DNA of 35,165 bases from Planctomycetota bacterium (lineage in GTDB: Bacteria > Planctomycetota > UBA11346), in contig JANWWU010000074.1 in NCBI GenBank assembly GCA_025055595.1, forward strand, positions 1 through 35,165, given 5' to 3'. This document shows, in pieces, positions 1 to 10,175 of this stretch (position 1 is the stretch's first letter; each line of letters starts with the position of its first letter). The position numbers and the translations under genes are program-made. The notes beneath the pieces were generated by a model that saw nothing but the letters and a program-made list of their open reading frames with translations, was not told the DNA's origin and did no database searches.

Positions 1-46
1 GCGCTGTCGCGGCGGCTGACGCAGCAGCGAACATCGAGCTCGCGCG

Positions 47-74
47 TTGACACGCGCCGGGTTCCTGCTCTAAT
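47..74 (+). promoter_or_regulatory. sigma70-type promoter of rmuC
   Basis: TTGACA at 47-52 (6/6 to consensus) is followed after 16 nt by TCTAAT at 69-74 (5/6). The transcript would start near 81 and leave a leader of about 48 nt before the rmuC start at 129. Among the clearest promoters in the window. Confidence 0.75.
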
Positions 75-128
75 CCCTCCCAAGCGGCGCGTCGCGCTGC
101 GCTCGCATTTATCATCCGGGAGGAACGC

Positions 129-1868
129 ATGGAGCCTGCGCTGTACATCATCATCGGGGCGCTCATCGGCGGGATCGTCGGCTGGCTGCTTGCCGCCGCC
201 CGCGTCAGACAGGCGTTGACCGCCAAGGTCGCCGAGTCTGAGCAGCGCGCGCAGGTGGCGGAAAGCCGCATGGTCGGCCTGGAAGCGACACTGACAGATG
301 TGCGGAGCCAGCTGCAGAAGGCTGTAGAAGACGGCGCTGCTGTGCGGGAGCGGTTCTTGACCGAGACGAATGCGAAGGTGAAAGCCGAGACACAGCTCCA
401 GGAGATCCAGCAGCGACTGCTCAAGGATCAGCAGCTCTTCCAGCAGAATATCCAGGATTTGCGCACGCAGCTCGAGAAATCTCTGGCCGATGTCGAAGAC
501 TTGCGCCGGGAGCTGCTGGCGGCCAACAGCGCCAAGGTCAGAGCAGAAAGCCAATTGCAGGAAAACCTGCAGCGGCAAGCAGAAGAAAAACGCTTGTTTG
601 AGAAGCACCTCGGCGAGCTGCGAAGTCAAATGCAGCAGACCGTCGAGGAGAGCGCGCAGTTGCGGAAGCAGCTGCTCGAAGAGGCCAACGCCCGGGTGAA
701 AGCCGAGGCGCAACTGGTCGAGGCCCTGCAGCGCCTTGCCGAAGAGAAGAAGCTGCTTGAGGACAGCAAGACAGCGCTGACCGACACCTTCAAGGCCCTG
801 GCCGGCGACTCGCTCAATGCCGCGACCGCGGCCTTCCTGCGGCTGGCCCAGGAGACCTTCGACAAGGCGCTGACCGAGGCGAAAGGCGATCTCGGCAAGC
901 GCCACGAAGCGATCCAAGGTTTGGTCAAGCCCCTGTCCGAGGCGCTCGCCAAGTTCGACGAGCAGGTTCGCCAGATCGAGAAGCAGCGCCAGGAGGCCTA
1001 CGCCAGCCTCGCCGAGCAGGTCAAGCAGCTCTCGAGCGGCCAGCAGCAGCTGCAGAAAGAGACCGCGAACCTCGTCACCGCGCTGCGCAGGCCCCAGGTC
1101 CGCGGCCGCTGGGGCGAGCTGACGCTCAGGCGGGTCGTCGAGCTGGCCGGGATGTCCGAGCACTGCGACTTCGTCGAGCAGGCGACGGCGAGCAGCGAGG
1201 AAGGCCGCGTGCGCCCCGACCTCCTCGTCCGCCTGCCCGCCGGGCGCGAGATCATCGTCGACGCCAAGGTGCCGCTCGAGGCCTACCTGGAAGCCGCCGC
1301 TGCCGACTCCGAGGAGGCGCGCCAGGCCGCCTTGGCGCGGCACGCCGCGCAGGTCCGCGACCACATGCAGAGCCTCGCCTCCAAGGCCTACTGGAGCCAG
1401 TTCGACAAGGCCCCCGAGATCGTCGTCATGTTCATCCCCGGGGAGTCCTTCTTCAGCGCCGCGCTCGAAGCCGACGCCAGCCTGCTCGAAGACGGCATGC
1501 AGCAGCGCGTCGTCCTCGCCACCCCGACGACGCTGATCGCCCTCCTGCGCGCCGTCGCCTACGGCTGGCGCCAGCAGCAGATCGCGCAGAACGCGCAGGA
1601 GATCAGCAACCTCGGCAAACAGCTCTACGAGCGCATGCGCACCCTCGCCGAGTCGCTCGACGGCATCGGCAAGAACCTCGAGAAGGCGACCGAGTCCTAC
1701 AACAAGGCCGTCGGCTCCCTGGAGGGCCGCGTCCTGCCTGCCGCCCGCCGCTTCAAGGAGCTCGGCGTGACGACAGCCGACGACAAAGACATTCCCACCC
1801 TCACGCCGCTCGAAAAGAAGCCCCGCGCCCTCAGCGCACCTGAAGCGCGCGGCGAAACCAGCACCTAG
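129..1868 (+). CDS. rmuC: RmuC family DNA recombination protein with triplicated coiled coil
   Basis: RmuC is a membrane-anchored protein with a PD-(D/E)XK-type nuclease-like domain that limits inversions at repeats in E. coli; its biochemistry is poorly known. Residues 5-24 form an N-terminal membrane anchor, residues about 30-220 a long coiled coil, and residues about 260-540 the conserved RmuC domain, with typical segments RRPQVRGRWGELTLRRVVE, RPDLLVRLP, IIVDAKVPLEAY and MFIPGESFFSAALE. AGGA at 121-124 lies 4 nt before the ATG. At 579 aa it is about 100 aa longer than E. coli RmuC (475 aa), explained by three 53-aa repeats at residues 58-110, 111-163 and 164-216. The gene has its own promoter and converges on proB: the two TAG stops share the palindrome CTAG at 1865-1868. 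Family assignment is firm; the function of the extra repeats is unknown. Confidence 0.93.
   Translation: MEPALYIIIGALIGGIVGWLLAAARVRQALTAKVAESEQRAQVAESRMVGLEATLTDVRSQLQKAVEDGAAVRERFLTETNAKVKAETQLQEIQQRLLKDQQLFQQNIQDLRTQLEKSLADVEDLRRELLAANSAKVRAESQLQENLQRQAEEKRLFEKHLGELRSQMQQTVEESAQLRKQLLEEANARVKAEAQLVEALQRLAEEKKLLEDSKTALTDTFKALAGDSLNAATAAFLRLAQETFDKALTEAKGDLGKRHEAIQGLVKPLSEALAKFDEQVRQIEKQRQEAYASLAEQVKQLSSGQQQLQKETANLVTALRRPQVRGRWGELTLRRVVELAGMSEHCDFVEQATASSEEGRVRPDLLVRLPAGREIIVDAKVPLEAYLEAAAADSEEARQAALARHAAQVRDHMQSLASKAYWSQFDKAPEIVVMFIPGESFFSAALEADASLLEDGMQQRVVLATPTTLIALLRAVAYGWRQQQIAQNAQEISNLGKQLYERMRTLAESLDGIGKNLEKATESYNKAVGSLEGRVLPAARRFKELGVTTADDKDIPTLTPLEKKPRALSAPEARGETST
300..776 (+). 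repeat. three in-frame 159-bp units in the rmuC coiled coil
   Basis: Units at 300-458, 459-617 and 618-776 encode 53-aa segments that align without gaps. Each starts [VL]R[ST]Q[LM], carries N-[SA]-[AK]-[VK]-[VR] around A-[KR]-V-[KR]-A-E-x-Q-L in the middle, and ends in an E/Q/K-rich heptad stretch. The DNA has diverged while the protein period is exact, so the duplication looks old and maintained by selection for coiled-coil register. Confidence 0.8.
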
Positions 1869-3022
1869 AAGGTCCCGCCTTCGGAGAGCGTCGCGCGTGG
1901 CTCGTTCGCCGCTCCGTGGGCGGAGAGCACGAGCAGGTCGTCGCGGTGAATGGCGGCCTTCGGCAGGGGGTGGCCAAGGAGGGCGGCGGCGCGGTCGCTG
2001 CGCAGGCCGCAGATCTTGGCGAGTTCGTCGGCAGGGATGCCGGCGAGGCCGCGGGCGATCTCCAGGCCGTCGGGGGCGATGACGGCGACGGTGTCGCCGA
2101 CATGGAAGTGGCCGTCGACGCGGGTGATGCCGGCGGGCAGGAGGCTGGAGCCGCGCTGCAGGATGGCCTGGGCGGCGCCGGCATCGATGTGCACGCGGCC
2201 CTTGACGCGACGCGCCAGCGCCAGCCAGCGGCGGCGGGCATCGACGCGGCGGCCGCGCGCGAGGACGCGGGTGCCGATGTCTTCGCCGGCGAGCGCGCGC
2301 GTGATCACCCGGGGAGTGCGAGCGGCGGCGATCACGGTCGGCACCCCGCTGGCGGCAGCGAGCCGAGCTCCCTCGACCTTGGAGCGCATGCCCCCCCGGC
2401 CTTTGGCGCCGGCGCCACCGGCGGCAGCGAGGATGCTGGCGGTGATCGCGGGGATCAGTGGAATGCGTCGCGCCTGGGGGTCCTGGCGGGGATCGCGGTC
2501 ATAGACCCCGTCGATGTCGGTGAGCAGGATCAGCTGGGCAGCCGCGAACTGGCTGGCGACCAGGGCGGCGAGGTGATCGTTGTCGCCGACCGTCAGCTCG
2601 CGGGTGGCGATCGGATCGTTCTCGTTGATCACCGGGATGGCGCCGAAGGCGAAGAGCGCGCGCACGGTGGCGAAGAGGTTGTGGTTGCGCTCGCGCTCGG
2701 CGAAGTCGCCGTGGGTCAGCAGCAGCTGGGCGGCGACCAGGCCGTGTGCGGCCAGCGCCTGCTCCCAGGCATGGCTGAGGCCGATCTGGCCGATCGCGGC
2801 GAGGGCCTGCCGCTCGGGCAGGCCGGGGGGACGGGAACTCAGGCCGAGGCGGGCGACCCCGCTGGCGACGGCGCCGCTCGAGACGATCACCGGTCGCCAG
2901 TGCTGGCGCACGGCGTCAGCGATCTGCCCGGCGAGCTCGTGGAGGAAGGCGGCGTCGAGCCGCTGGTCGGGGCCGAGCAGGGCGTTGCTGCCGATCTTGA
3001 TCACGCAGAGCCGTTCACGCAT
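1865..3022 (-). CDS. proB: glutamate 5-kinase with PUA domain
   Basis: Catalyses the first step of proline synthesis, ATP-dependent phosphorylation of L-glutamate to gamma-glutamyl phosphate, in the cytosol. The amino-acid-kinase domain covers about residues 1-260 with IKIGSNALL near the N-terminus, SSGAVASG, NENDPIAT, GDNDHLAALVA, LTDIDGVYD and the GRGGMRSKVEGA loop. A C-terminal PUA domain covers about 280-360. The 385-aa length fits the two-domain form (E. coli 367 aa). The ATG at 3022 overlaps the tatC stop by 8 nt (ATGCGTGA), so translation is probably coupled. It is the last gene of a trpB-trpA-tatC-proB unit. proA is not in view. Confidence 0.95.
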   Translation of the reverse strand: MRERLCVIKIGSNALLGPDQRLDAAFLHELAGQIADAVRQHWRPVIVSSGAVASGVARLGLSSRPPGLPERQALAAIGQIGLSHAWEQALAAHGLVAAQLLLTHGDFAERERNHNLFATVRALFAFGAIPVINENDPIATRELTVGDNDHLAALVASQFAAAQLILLTDIDGVYDRDPRQDPQARRIPLIPAITASILAAAGGAGAKGRGGMRSKVEGARLAAASGVPTVIAAARTPRVITRALAGEDIGTRVLARGRRVDARRRWLALARRVKGRVHIDAGAAQAILQRGSSLLPAGITRVDGHFHVGDTVAVIAPDGLEIARGLAGIPADELAKICGLRSDRAAALLGHPLPKAAIHRDDLLVLSAHGAANEPRATLSEGGTF

Positions 3023-3815
3023 CGCGGACCTCGCGCTGGCCGAACAGGCGGGTGACGAGGATGCCGATCTCGTAGAGGCCGTAGGTCGGGATCATCAGGA
3101 CGAGCATGATGAAGGGGTCTCCGGGACCGATCAAGGCGGCGACGATGGTCGCGAGCATGAAGGCCGGCTTGCGCCAGCGCGCAAAGCCTGCGGCGCCGAC
3201 GAAGCCGAGTCGCGCGAGGACCAGCATCGCCCAGGGGATGTCGAAGAGCACGCCGAACACCAGGGTGTAGAGCAGGAAGTCGTGCCAGTACGCCTGCAGG
3301 CGGAGGTCGAAGCTGGCGACCGGGTCCTGCGCCGTCCAGTCGATGAACCAGGCGTAGATGTACGGCATGCCGAAGAAGTAGCCGAAGATGCCGCCAGCGT
3401 AGAAGAGGATGATGGCGAGCGGGACCAGGATGAAGGCCAGACGGCGCTCGCGGGCGGTGAGGCCGACGGCCGCGAAAGCATAGAGCTGCCACGCGAGCAG
3501 GGGAATGACGACGGCGAAAGCCGCCCACATCGCCAGCGAGACGGCGACCCCCATGCTCTCGCCGAGGCTGAAGGTCTTCAGCAGACGGTGGGGATCTTCA
3601 GGGGGGACGAGGATGCCGGCGCGGGCGGCGACCTCCGGACCGGCGATCGCGATCGCGCGCTGCAGCGGCCAGACGAAGAGCCGTTTCAGCTGGTCCTGGA
3701 AAGCGAAGGCGATGATGAAGACGGCGGCCCAGGCGACGAGCGGCCACAGCAAGCGGCGGCGCAGCTCATCGAGGTGCTCGCCGAGCGGCATCGGGACATC
3801 GGGACGCGGCACCAT
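3015..3815 (-). CDS. tatC: Sec-independent protein translocase subunit TatC
   Basis: TatC is the multispanning receptor of the twin-arginine export system and binds RR signal peptides together with TatB. The 266-aa length matches the family (about 250). The N-terminal cytosolic segment has the hallmark GEHLDELRRRLLWP, followed by six predicted membrane helices beginning near residues 24-40, 85-105, 120-140, 165-190, 205-220 and 225-245. The conserved FGMPYIYAWF-type stretch is present near the third to fourth helix. The ATG at 3815 directly follows the trpA stop with no gap, and the 3' end overlaps proB. No tatA or tatB is in the window. Pairing tatC with trp genes appears to be a local operon arrangement. 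Confidence 0.95.
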   Translation of the reverse strand: MVPRPDVPMPLGEHLDELRRRLLWPLVAWAAVFIIAFAFQDQLKRLFVWPLQRAIAIAGPEVAARAGILVPPEDPHRLLKTFSLGESMGVAVSLAMWAAFAVVIPLLAWQLYAFAAVGLTARERRLAFILVPLAIILFYAGGIFGYFFGMPYIYAWFIDWTAQDPVASFDLRLQAYWHDFLLYTLVFGVLFDIPWAMLVLARLGFVGAAGFARWRKPAFMLATIVAALIGPGDPFIMLVLMIPTYGLYEIGILVTRLFGQREVRDA

Positions 3816-4633
3816 TCACTGGACGGCATGCACGGCGCCGGCGAGCTGCGCCGCGCGCTCGGCGACGAGGCGCACGAGTCCGGGTTCGCGGCCGTGCTGC
3901 TCGATCAGCCGCACGAGGTGGCTGCCGACGACGACACCATCGCCGAAGCGCGCGGCGGTGGCCGCCTGTTCCGGGGTGGAGATCCCGAAACCGATGCACA
4001 CCGGGATGTCGGCGGCCTGCTTCAGGGCCGCGACCTTCTCGGGCAGGTCCGGCGGCAGCTGGTCGCGTTCGCCCGTCACCCCCAGGCGGCAGATGTAGTA
4101 GAGGAAGCCGCGCGTCCGCTGGGCGAGGAAGCGGGCGCGCCGGGAGGGGGTGGTGGGAGCAGCGAGGCACACCGTCGCCAGGCCGTGGGCGAGGAAGCGC
4201 TCCAGCAGGGAGGGGTCTTCTTCCGGTGGCAGGTCGAGCAGCAGGACGCCGTCGGCCCCGGCCTGGGCGGCGGCGCCGGCGAAGGCGTCGACGCCGTAGG
4301 CCAGGACGGGGTTGAGATAGGTGAACAGCAAGAGGGGGAGTTGGCTGCGCTCGCGGATGCGCCGCACGGCGTCGATCACCGCGCGGGGGGTGGTACCGGC
4401 AGCGAGCGCGCGGCCGTGGCTGGCCTGGATGGCGACGCCATCGGCCATCGGGTCGCTGAAGGGGATGCCGAGCTCGAGGACATCGACGCCGGCGGCATCG
4501 AGGGCGCAGGCGAGCTCGATCGTCGTCGGCAGATCGGGGTCGCCGGCGGTCAGGTAAGCGATGAAGCTGCGGCGGCCCTGGGCACGGTTGTCGGCCAGGC
4601 GGCGCGCGATGCGGTTGCCGCTGCCCGGCGCAG

Positions 4634-4637
<4 letters not shown>
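3816..4637 (-). CDS. trpA: tryptophan synthase alpha subunit
   Basis: Cleaves indole-3-glycerol phosphate to indole and glyceraldehyde 3-phosphate; indole is channelled to TrpB. The 273-aa TIM barrel has [12 protein letters not shown], the catalytic region [14 protein letters not shown] (Glu and Asp acid-base residues), the substrate phosphate site [13 protein letters not shown], and GVVVGSHLV near the C-terminus. A longer frame continues upstream through trpB, but the ATG at 4637 sits in an ATGA overlap with the trpB stop and matches the family N-terminus, so I chose it. Next gene tatC abuts it. No trpCDE or trpF is in the window. Confidence 0.95.
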
Positions 4638-5836
<1,199 letters not shown>

Positions 5837-5906
5837 CCGCGCATCGTCCCGCCGAAGCGGGGCCTGCAAGGCGTGGTACGCCAGCGCTCGCGCGCACACT
5901 GCGCCC

Positions 5907-6716
5907 ATGCACGCGCCGCGGGTCCGCGGGGTCTACCACCTCCACACCTACCGCTGCCGTCATGCCCGCGGCGACGCCGTGCACTACGCGCAGGAGGCGC
6001 GCGCCGCCGGCCTGCAGCGGATCGGCGTCGCCGACCACACGCCGCTGCCGGACGGGCGCTGGCCGACGGTGCGCATGCAGCTTGCAGAGCTGGCGGACTA
6101 CGAAGCGGCGGTCGAGAGCGCGCGCGCCGCCGTTCCGGAGCTCGAGATCCTGCTCGGCATGGAGTGCGAGATCGAGCCGGCGTATTTCGGCTGGTACCGC
6201 GACACCTTCCTGGCGCGCGGCTATAACTACCTGATCGGCAGCGTGCACTTCGTCACGGTCGGCGACGAGGAGCTCAGCGCCTTCGGCGCCTGCCGCAGTG
6301 TCGAGGCGCTCGTGCAGTGGGTGCAGCGCATCCGCCAGGCCTGCGAGAGCGGGCTCTTCGCCTTCATCGCGCACCCCGACAACATCGCCTGCGGCGACCC
6401 CGCGGCCTGGACCCCGGAGGTGGCGGCGGCGACCCGCGAAGTCTGCGCGATCGCGGCCGCGCACGGCATGCCCCTCGAGCTCAACGCCCTCGGTCTGATG
6501 GAGGGGCGCGGCTACCCGTGGCGGCCGTTCTGGGAGCTCGCGGCGGAGGCCGGCTGCCACGCCGTGCTGTCGACCGATGCCCACCGTCCGCAGCACACCG
6601 CGCGCGGGCTGTCGCAGATCGCCGATCTCGCCGCCGAACTCGGCCTGCGCGTCGTCGAGCCGCTCACAGCAGATCGCCGCGGCCCTGACGGCGCAGGACC
6701 TCGACCGCATCCTTGA
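5907..6716 (+). CDS. PHP-family histidinol-phosphatase
   Basis: Likely dephosphorylates L-histidinol phosphate in histidine synthesis (HisK/HisJ-type PHP enzyme). The 269-aa protein has the metal motif HLHT near residue 13, [33 protein letters not shown] and a C-terminal LSTDAHRP, which match the metal ligands of the PHP domain in order. Start at 5907 is chosen because HLHT should lie close to the N-terminus; a longer in-frame ATG at 5829 adds 26 unlike residues. It is divergent from trpB and its last 53 bases overlap the convergent manC end. No other his gene is in view, so the exact substrate is an inference. Confidence 0.82.
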   Translation: MHAPRVRGVYHLHTYRCRHARGDAVHYAQEARAAGLQRIGVADHTPLPDGRWPTVRMQLAELADYEAAVESARAAVPELEILLGMECEIEPAYFGWYRDTFLARGYNYLIGSVHFVTVGDEELSAFGACRSVEALVQWVQRIRQACESGLFAFIAHPDNIACGDPAAWTPEVAAATREVCAIAAAHGMPLELNALGLMEGRGYPWRPFWELAAEAGCHAVLSTDAHRPQHTARGLSQIADLAAELGLRVVEPLTADRRGPDGAGPRPHP

Positions 6717-7728
6717 CCGCCTGCGCCTCGCCGCGCGGGATGACGAGCACGGCATCGCGGGTGGCGACGACGCTCAGCCCCTGGCAGCGGACGGCGACGA
6801 GGTCCGGGGCGTCTGCGGCGGCGATCAGCAGGCAGTCGCGGCTGTCGATCGCCAGCGCTCGGCCGCGCGTGCGGCAGCCGGCGCTGTCTGCCGGCAGGTG
6901 CTCGTAGAGCGCGTCCCAGCTGCCGACATCGTCCCAGGCGAAGGCGGCGTCGACCGCGATGATGCCCTCGGCGCGCTCCATCAGCGCATAGTCGATCGAG
7001 ATCCGCGGCAGCCGCTCGTAGGCCACAGCGAGCGCCGCCTCGCCGGCGGCGACGGCGGGGCGCAGGGTCTCGACGATCTCCGGACAGTGGCGGGCGAGCG
7101 CGGCCAGCAGCGTCGGCAGCGACCAGGCGAAGATGCCGGCGTTCCAGCGATAGACGCCGCTGGCCAAATACTGCTCGGCGCGGGCGCGGTCCGGCTTCTC
7201 GACGAAGCGCGCGACCCGCCACGCCTGGCAGCCGTGCTCGTCCGGCAAGGGCTCGGCGAGCTGCAGGTAGCCGTAGCCGGTCGCGGGGTGGGTCGGCCGG
7301 ATGCCGACCGTCACCAGCTGTCCGCGGGCAGCCCAGGCGAGCGCCGCGCGCAGCGTGCGCTGGAAGCCGTCGACCGGACTGATCACGTGATCGGCCGGCA
7401 GCATGACCAGCGAGGCCGCGGGATCGCGAGCCGCCAGGTGCAGGGCGGCGAGGGCCACGCAGGGCGCGGTGTCGCGCCCCAGCGGTTCGGCGAGGACCTG
7501 TTCGGCGCCGAGCATCGGCAGCTCGCGCCGCGTCGCCTCGGCGAGCGTCGCCGTCGTCACCACCAGGATGCGCTCGGGAGGAAACAGCGGCTGCAGGCGG
7601 GCGACCGTCGCCGCCAGCATCGTCGAGGGACCGAGGATCGCCGTCAGCTGCTTGGGGCGCGCGGCGCGCGACAGCGGCCAGAAGCGCGTTCCCGAGCCGC
7701 CGGCCATGATGACGGCGTAGGCGGTCAT
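6664..7728 (-). CDS. manC: mannose-1-phosphate guanylyltransferase
   Basis: Makes GDP-mannose from mannose 1-phosphate and GTP for glycan synthesis. The N-terminus reads VIMAGGSGTRFWPLSR followed by RPKQL, the nucleotide-binding signature of the family; further on are LPADHVI, GYGYLQ, FVEKPD, WNAGIFAW and SIDYALMERA, all in the usual order. At 354 aa it is the single-domain form without the C-terminal phosphomannose isomerase cupin of bifunctional AlgA/ManC. The frame is open upstream, but the ATG at 7728 is the only start that fits the family. Third gene after transketolase and a 75-aa membrane protein; it converges on and overlaps the PHP gene by 53 bases. Confidence 0.92.
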   Translation of the reverse strand: MTAYAVIMAGGSGTRFWPLSRAARPKQLTAILGPSTMLAATVARLQPLFPPERILVVTTATLAEATRRELPMLGAEQVLAEPLGRDTAPCVALAALHLAARDPAASLVMLPADHVISPVDGFQRTLRAALAWAARGQLVTVGIRPTHPATGYGYLQLAEPLPDEHGCQAWRVARFVEKPDRARAEQYLASGVYRWNAGIFAWSLPTLLAALARHCPEIVETLRPAVAAGEAALAVAYERLPRISIDYALMERAEGIIAVDAAFAWDDVGSWDALYEHLPADSAGCRTRGRALAIDSRDCLLIAAADAPDLVAVRCQGLSVVATRDAVLVIPRGEAQAVKDAVEVLRRQGRGDLL

Positions 7729-7762
7729 CGCCGCGACTCCCCGCCCTCGCGCGCCGCCATCA

Positions 7763-7990
7763 TCAGCGCAGCACCAGCCAGAGGCCGGCGCCGAGGGCGA
7801 GCAGCGCCGCGGCGACGCGCCAGCCGACCCACCAGGCGAAGAGCGCGGGACGGGCGAAGGTCGCGCTCGGATCATGCGCGCTGGCGCCGGCGAGGTAGGC
7901 GGCGCGCTCGCGCAGCGCGCGGCGGACGATCCACAGTTTGACCAGCGCGAAGACGATGAAGACGAGGCCGACGGTGTGCAGCGCGGTCAC
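7763..7990 (-). CDS. small two-helix membrane protein, unknown function
   Basis: A 75-aa protein starting with GTG at 7990, which overlaps the transketolase stop (GTGA, 7987-7990). Two hydrophobic helices are visible, residues about 4-22 (TVGLVFIVFALVKLWIV) and 50-73 (LFAWWVGWRVAAALLALGAG), separated by a charged loop RRALRERAAY. The tight stop-start overlap and the position between two metabolic genes support it being real. I do not recognise a family. It may be a membrane adaptor or simply co-transcribed. Confidence 0.6.
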   Translation of the reverse strand: MTALHTVGLVFIVFALVKLWIVRRALRERAAYLAGASAHDPSATFARPALFAWWVGWRVAAALLALGAGLWLVLR

Positions 7991-10062
7991 GGTGCGAGTT
8001 CCTGGGCCGCGGCGACGATGCCGTCGACGCCGATGCCGTGCTTGCGGTACAGCTCGTCGGCGGTGTAGGCGCTCTGCCCGAACTCGCCGCGGACGCCGAG
8101 GCAGCGCACGCGCGGCGCGCAGCCCTGGGCGGCCAGCCGCGCGACCAGCAGCTCGCCGGCCCCGCCCGTGACCTGGTGATCGTCGACGGTGAGCAGGGCC
8201 CCGCCCATGCGGGCGAGCGCGGCGGCATGGGTCGCGACATCGGGCTGGTTGGGCGTCGCGTTGTTGAGCACCAGGCAGCGGCGCCCCCGCTCCTCGAGGC
8301 GGCGCGCAGCCTGCACGGCCTGCCAGACCATCGAGCCGCAGGCGCTGATCACCACTCCCGGCCCCTCGTCGCGGCCGGCGACGCGCATCGCCTGGCCCCA
8401 GGCGTAGGACGCGCCCTCGGGCCGCAGCGAAATCGGGAAGTTCTCGCGGCCGCAGAAGAAGACGACGCTCTCCGGGATCTGGCCGGCGCGGCGGCCGGCG
8501 ACGAAGCGGCGGATCGCCTCCGCCATCGCCCACTCCGCTTCCTCGGCGCTGGCCGGGCAGTAGAGGACGGTGTGCGGGATCGCCGCGGTCATCGCGATGT
8601 ACATCAGCGCCTGATGGCTGGCGCCGTCGGCGGCGTCCTGGAAGCCGGTGTGGCTGTAGACCGCGATCACCGGGGCCTGGCTGAGGTTGGCCATGATCAG
8701 CGGCAGGAGGCCCTTGGTGACGCCGAACTGCGCGAAGGTGTCGACGACCGGGACATAGCCCTGCTTGGAGAAGCCGGCGGCGACCGAAACCATGTTGGCC
8801 TCGGCGACGCCGACCTCGAACGACAGCTGCGGGAACGCCGAGCGGAAGGGCGCGACGCCGGTCGAGCCCTGGAGGTCGGCGCTGATCGAGACCAGCGGCA
8901 GGCCCTCTTTGGCCGCGGCGATCATCGCTTTGGCGAAGCCGGCCTGGATCTTGTCGGTCTTCAGCGCGCTCGCCGGCTTCGCCGCCGCCTTCTCGAGCTT
9001 GGCCTTGGCCACGGCCTCGAGGTCGGCGAGCCAGCGCGCGAACTCCTCGGGGAGCGGTCGCCCGCCGGCGATCTCCTCGACGAAGGCGCGCAGCTTGCCG
9101 CTGGCGGCATCGGCCGCCGACAGCGGGTAGCCATGGCCGCCGCTTGCGCTCTTCATCGTGCTGGCGACGCCGAAGCCCTTGATCGTGGTCGCCCACAGCG
9201 CGACGGGGTGCAGGGGATCGGCGGCGGCGCGCGCCAGCGCCTCTTCGACCGCGCTGAAGGCCGCCTGCAGGTCGTTGCCCTGCTCGCAGCGGACGATCGT
9301 CCAGCCCTGGGCGGCGAGCGAGCGGAAGTAGGGAGCCTGGGCGAAGGCGTCGGCGTCGCAGCGGCCGCTCAGCTTGGTGTTGTTGTCCGAGATCACCATG
9401 ACGAAGGGCGCCAGCAGCCCCTTGGCGGCCAGACCGGGGATCGCTGACACCGCCTCCTTGGCCTCGCCCTCGTAGAGCGCGCCGTCGGAGATGACGCAGA
9501 TCGTCGTCCGCGCGCGGTCGGCCAGGCGATCGGCCATCGCCAGGCCCTGCGCGACGCCGAGGCCGCTGCCCAGCGGGCCGTTCGAGATCATCACCGCCTC
9601 GGGGAAGAGGTGCGCTTCGCCGTGGCCGGTCAGGCGGCTGTCGAGCGAGCGGAAGCGCCGCAACTCAGCGATGCTCAGGTCGGCGAAGCCGTAGTTGGCG
9701 CGCAGCGCATACAGGCCGTTCTCGGTGTGGCCGGCGTCGTTGACGAAGTTGTAGGACTGGTGCCAGGGATCGGCGAGGAACATCAGCCCGTGGATCGCGC
9801 TCATCAGCTCGGCGAGCGCCGCCGGTCCGCCCCAGTGGCAGGCCGAGCCGCCGAGCACCGCGTCCATGTCCATCAGCGCCACCATCAGGCGCGTCGCCAC
9901 CGGACAGGCGACGGTCAGCTCGCTGCCATCGCGCCGGCGCACGCGCGCGCCGTAGCGCGGCGCGCCCGGCGGGTTGCCGGCCAGGGGATTGGGGTAGGGC
10001 AGGCCGGGGCGATGACGGTCCTTGGGATCGACGGCAGCAGCGGGTGCGAGTTCGACGCCCAT
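7987..10062 (-). CDS. tkt: transketolase
   Basis: Thiamine-diphosphate enzyme moving two-carbon units between sugar phosphates in the pentose phosphate pathway. The 691-aa protein has a substrate/ThDP histidine region ACHWGGPAA (about 74-82), SNGPLGSG (160-167), the ThDP-Mg motif ISDGALYEGEAKEA with NN 33 residues later (192-228), ISADLQGST (393-401), the catalytic glutamate in VGVAEANMVSVAAG (E421) and GFQDAADGASHQ (473-484). Some motifs differ from the usual form: SDG for GDG, GPLGSG for GPLGQG, VAEAN for VREHA. The ATG at 10062 is preceded by AAGGA at 7-8 nt, so the longer frame to 10113 is rejected. A promoter candidate lies at 10084-10113. Confidence 0.88.
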   Translation of the reverse strand: MGVELAPAAAVDPKDRHRPGLPYPNPLAGNPPGAPRYGARVRRRDGSELTVACPVATRLMVALMDMDAVLGGSACHWGGPAALAELMSAIHGLMFLADPWHQSYNFVNDAGHTENGLYALRANYGFADLSIAELRRFRSLDSRLTGHGEAHLFPEAVMISNGPLGSGLGVAQGLAMADRLADRARTTICVISDGALYEGEAKEAVSAIPGLAAKGLLAPFVMVISDNNTKLSGRCDADAFAQAPYFRSLAAQGWTIVRCEQGNDLQAAFSAVEEALARAAADPLHPVALWATTIKGFGVASTMKSASGGHGYPLSAADAASGKLRAFVEEIAGGRPLPEEFARWLADLEAVAKAKLEKAAAKPASALKTDKIQAGFAKAMIAAAKEGLPLVSISADLQGSTGVAPFRSAFPQLSFEVGVAEANMVSVAAGFSKQGYVPVVDTFAQFGVTKGLLPLIMANLSQAPVIAVYSHTGFQDAADGASHQALMYIAMTAAIPHTVLYCPASAEEAEWAMAEAIRRFVAGRRAGQIPESVVFFCGRENFPISLRPEGASYAWGQAMRVAGRDEGPGVVISACGSMVWQAVQAARRLEERGRRCLVLNNATPNQPDVATHAAALARMGGALLTVDDHQVTGGAGELLVARLAAQGCAPRVRCLGVRGEFGQSAYTADELYRKHGIGVDGIVAAAQELAP

Positions 10063-10083
10063 GGCAGCTTCCTTATGAAGCCG

Positions 10084-10113
10084 ATCATCCTGTCGCGCCG
10101 CCGCGACGGACAA
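10084..10113 (-). promoter_or_regulatory. candidate promoter of transketolase operon
   Basis: On the minus strand TTGTCC (10113-10108) is followed after 18 nt by GATGAT (10089-10084), each 4/6 to the sigma70 boxes. The spacer contains an inverted repeat TCGCG...CGCGA. The start would fall near 10077, leaving a short leader with AAGGA before the ATG at 10062. Moderate match only. Confidence 0.4.
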
Positions 10114-10140
10114 GGCGCAGGCAACGCGCGGCGTGCGCGC

Positions 10141-10169
10141 TTGCCGGCGCTCGAGCGGCAGGATAGAAT
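10141..10169 (+). promoter_or_regulatory. sigma70-type promoter driving a plus-strand RNA
   Basis: TTGCCG at 10141-10146, exactly 17 nt, then TAGAAT at 10164-10169 (5/6 to TATAAT). It points away from transketolase into a 170-nt stretch with no protein gene on the plus strand, ending in an intrinsic terminator. Predicted start near 10176. Confidence 0.6.
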
Positions 10170-10175
10170 GCAGTT

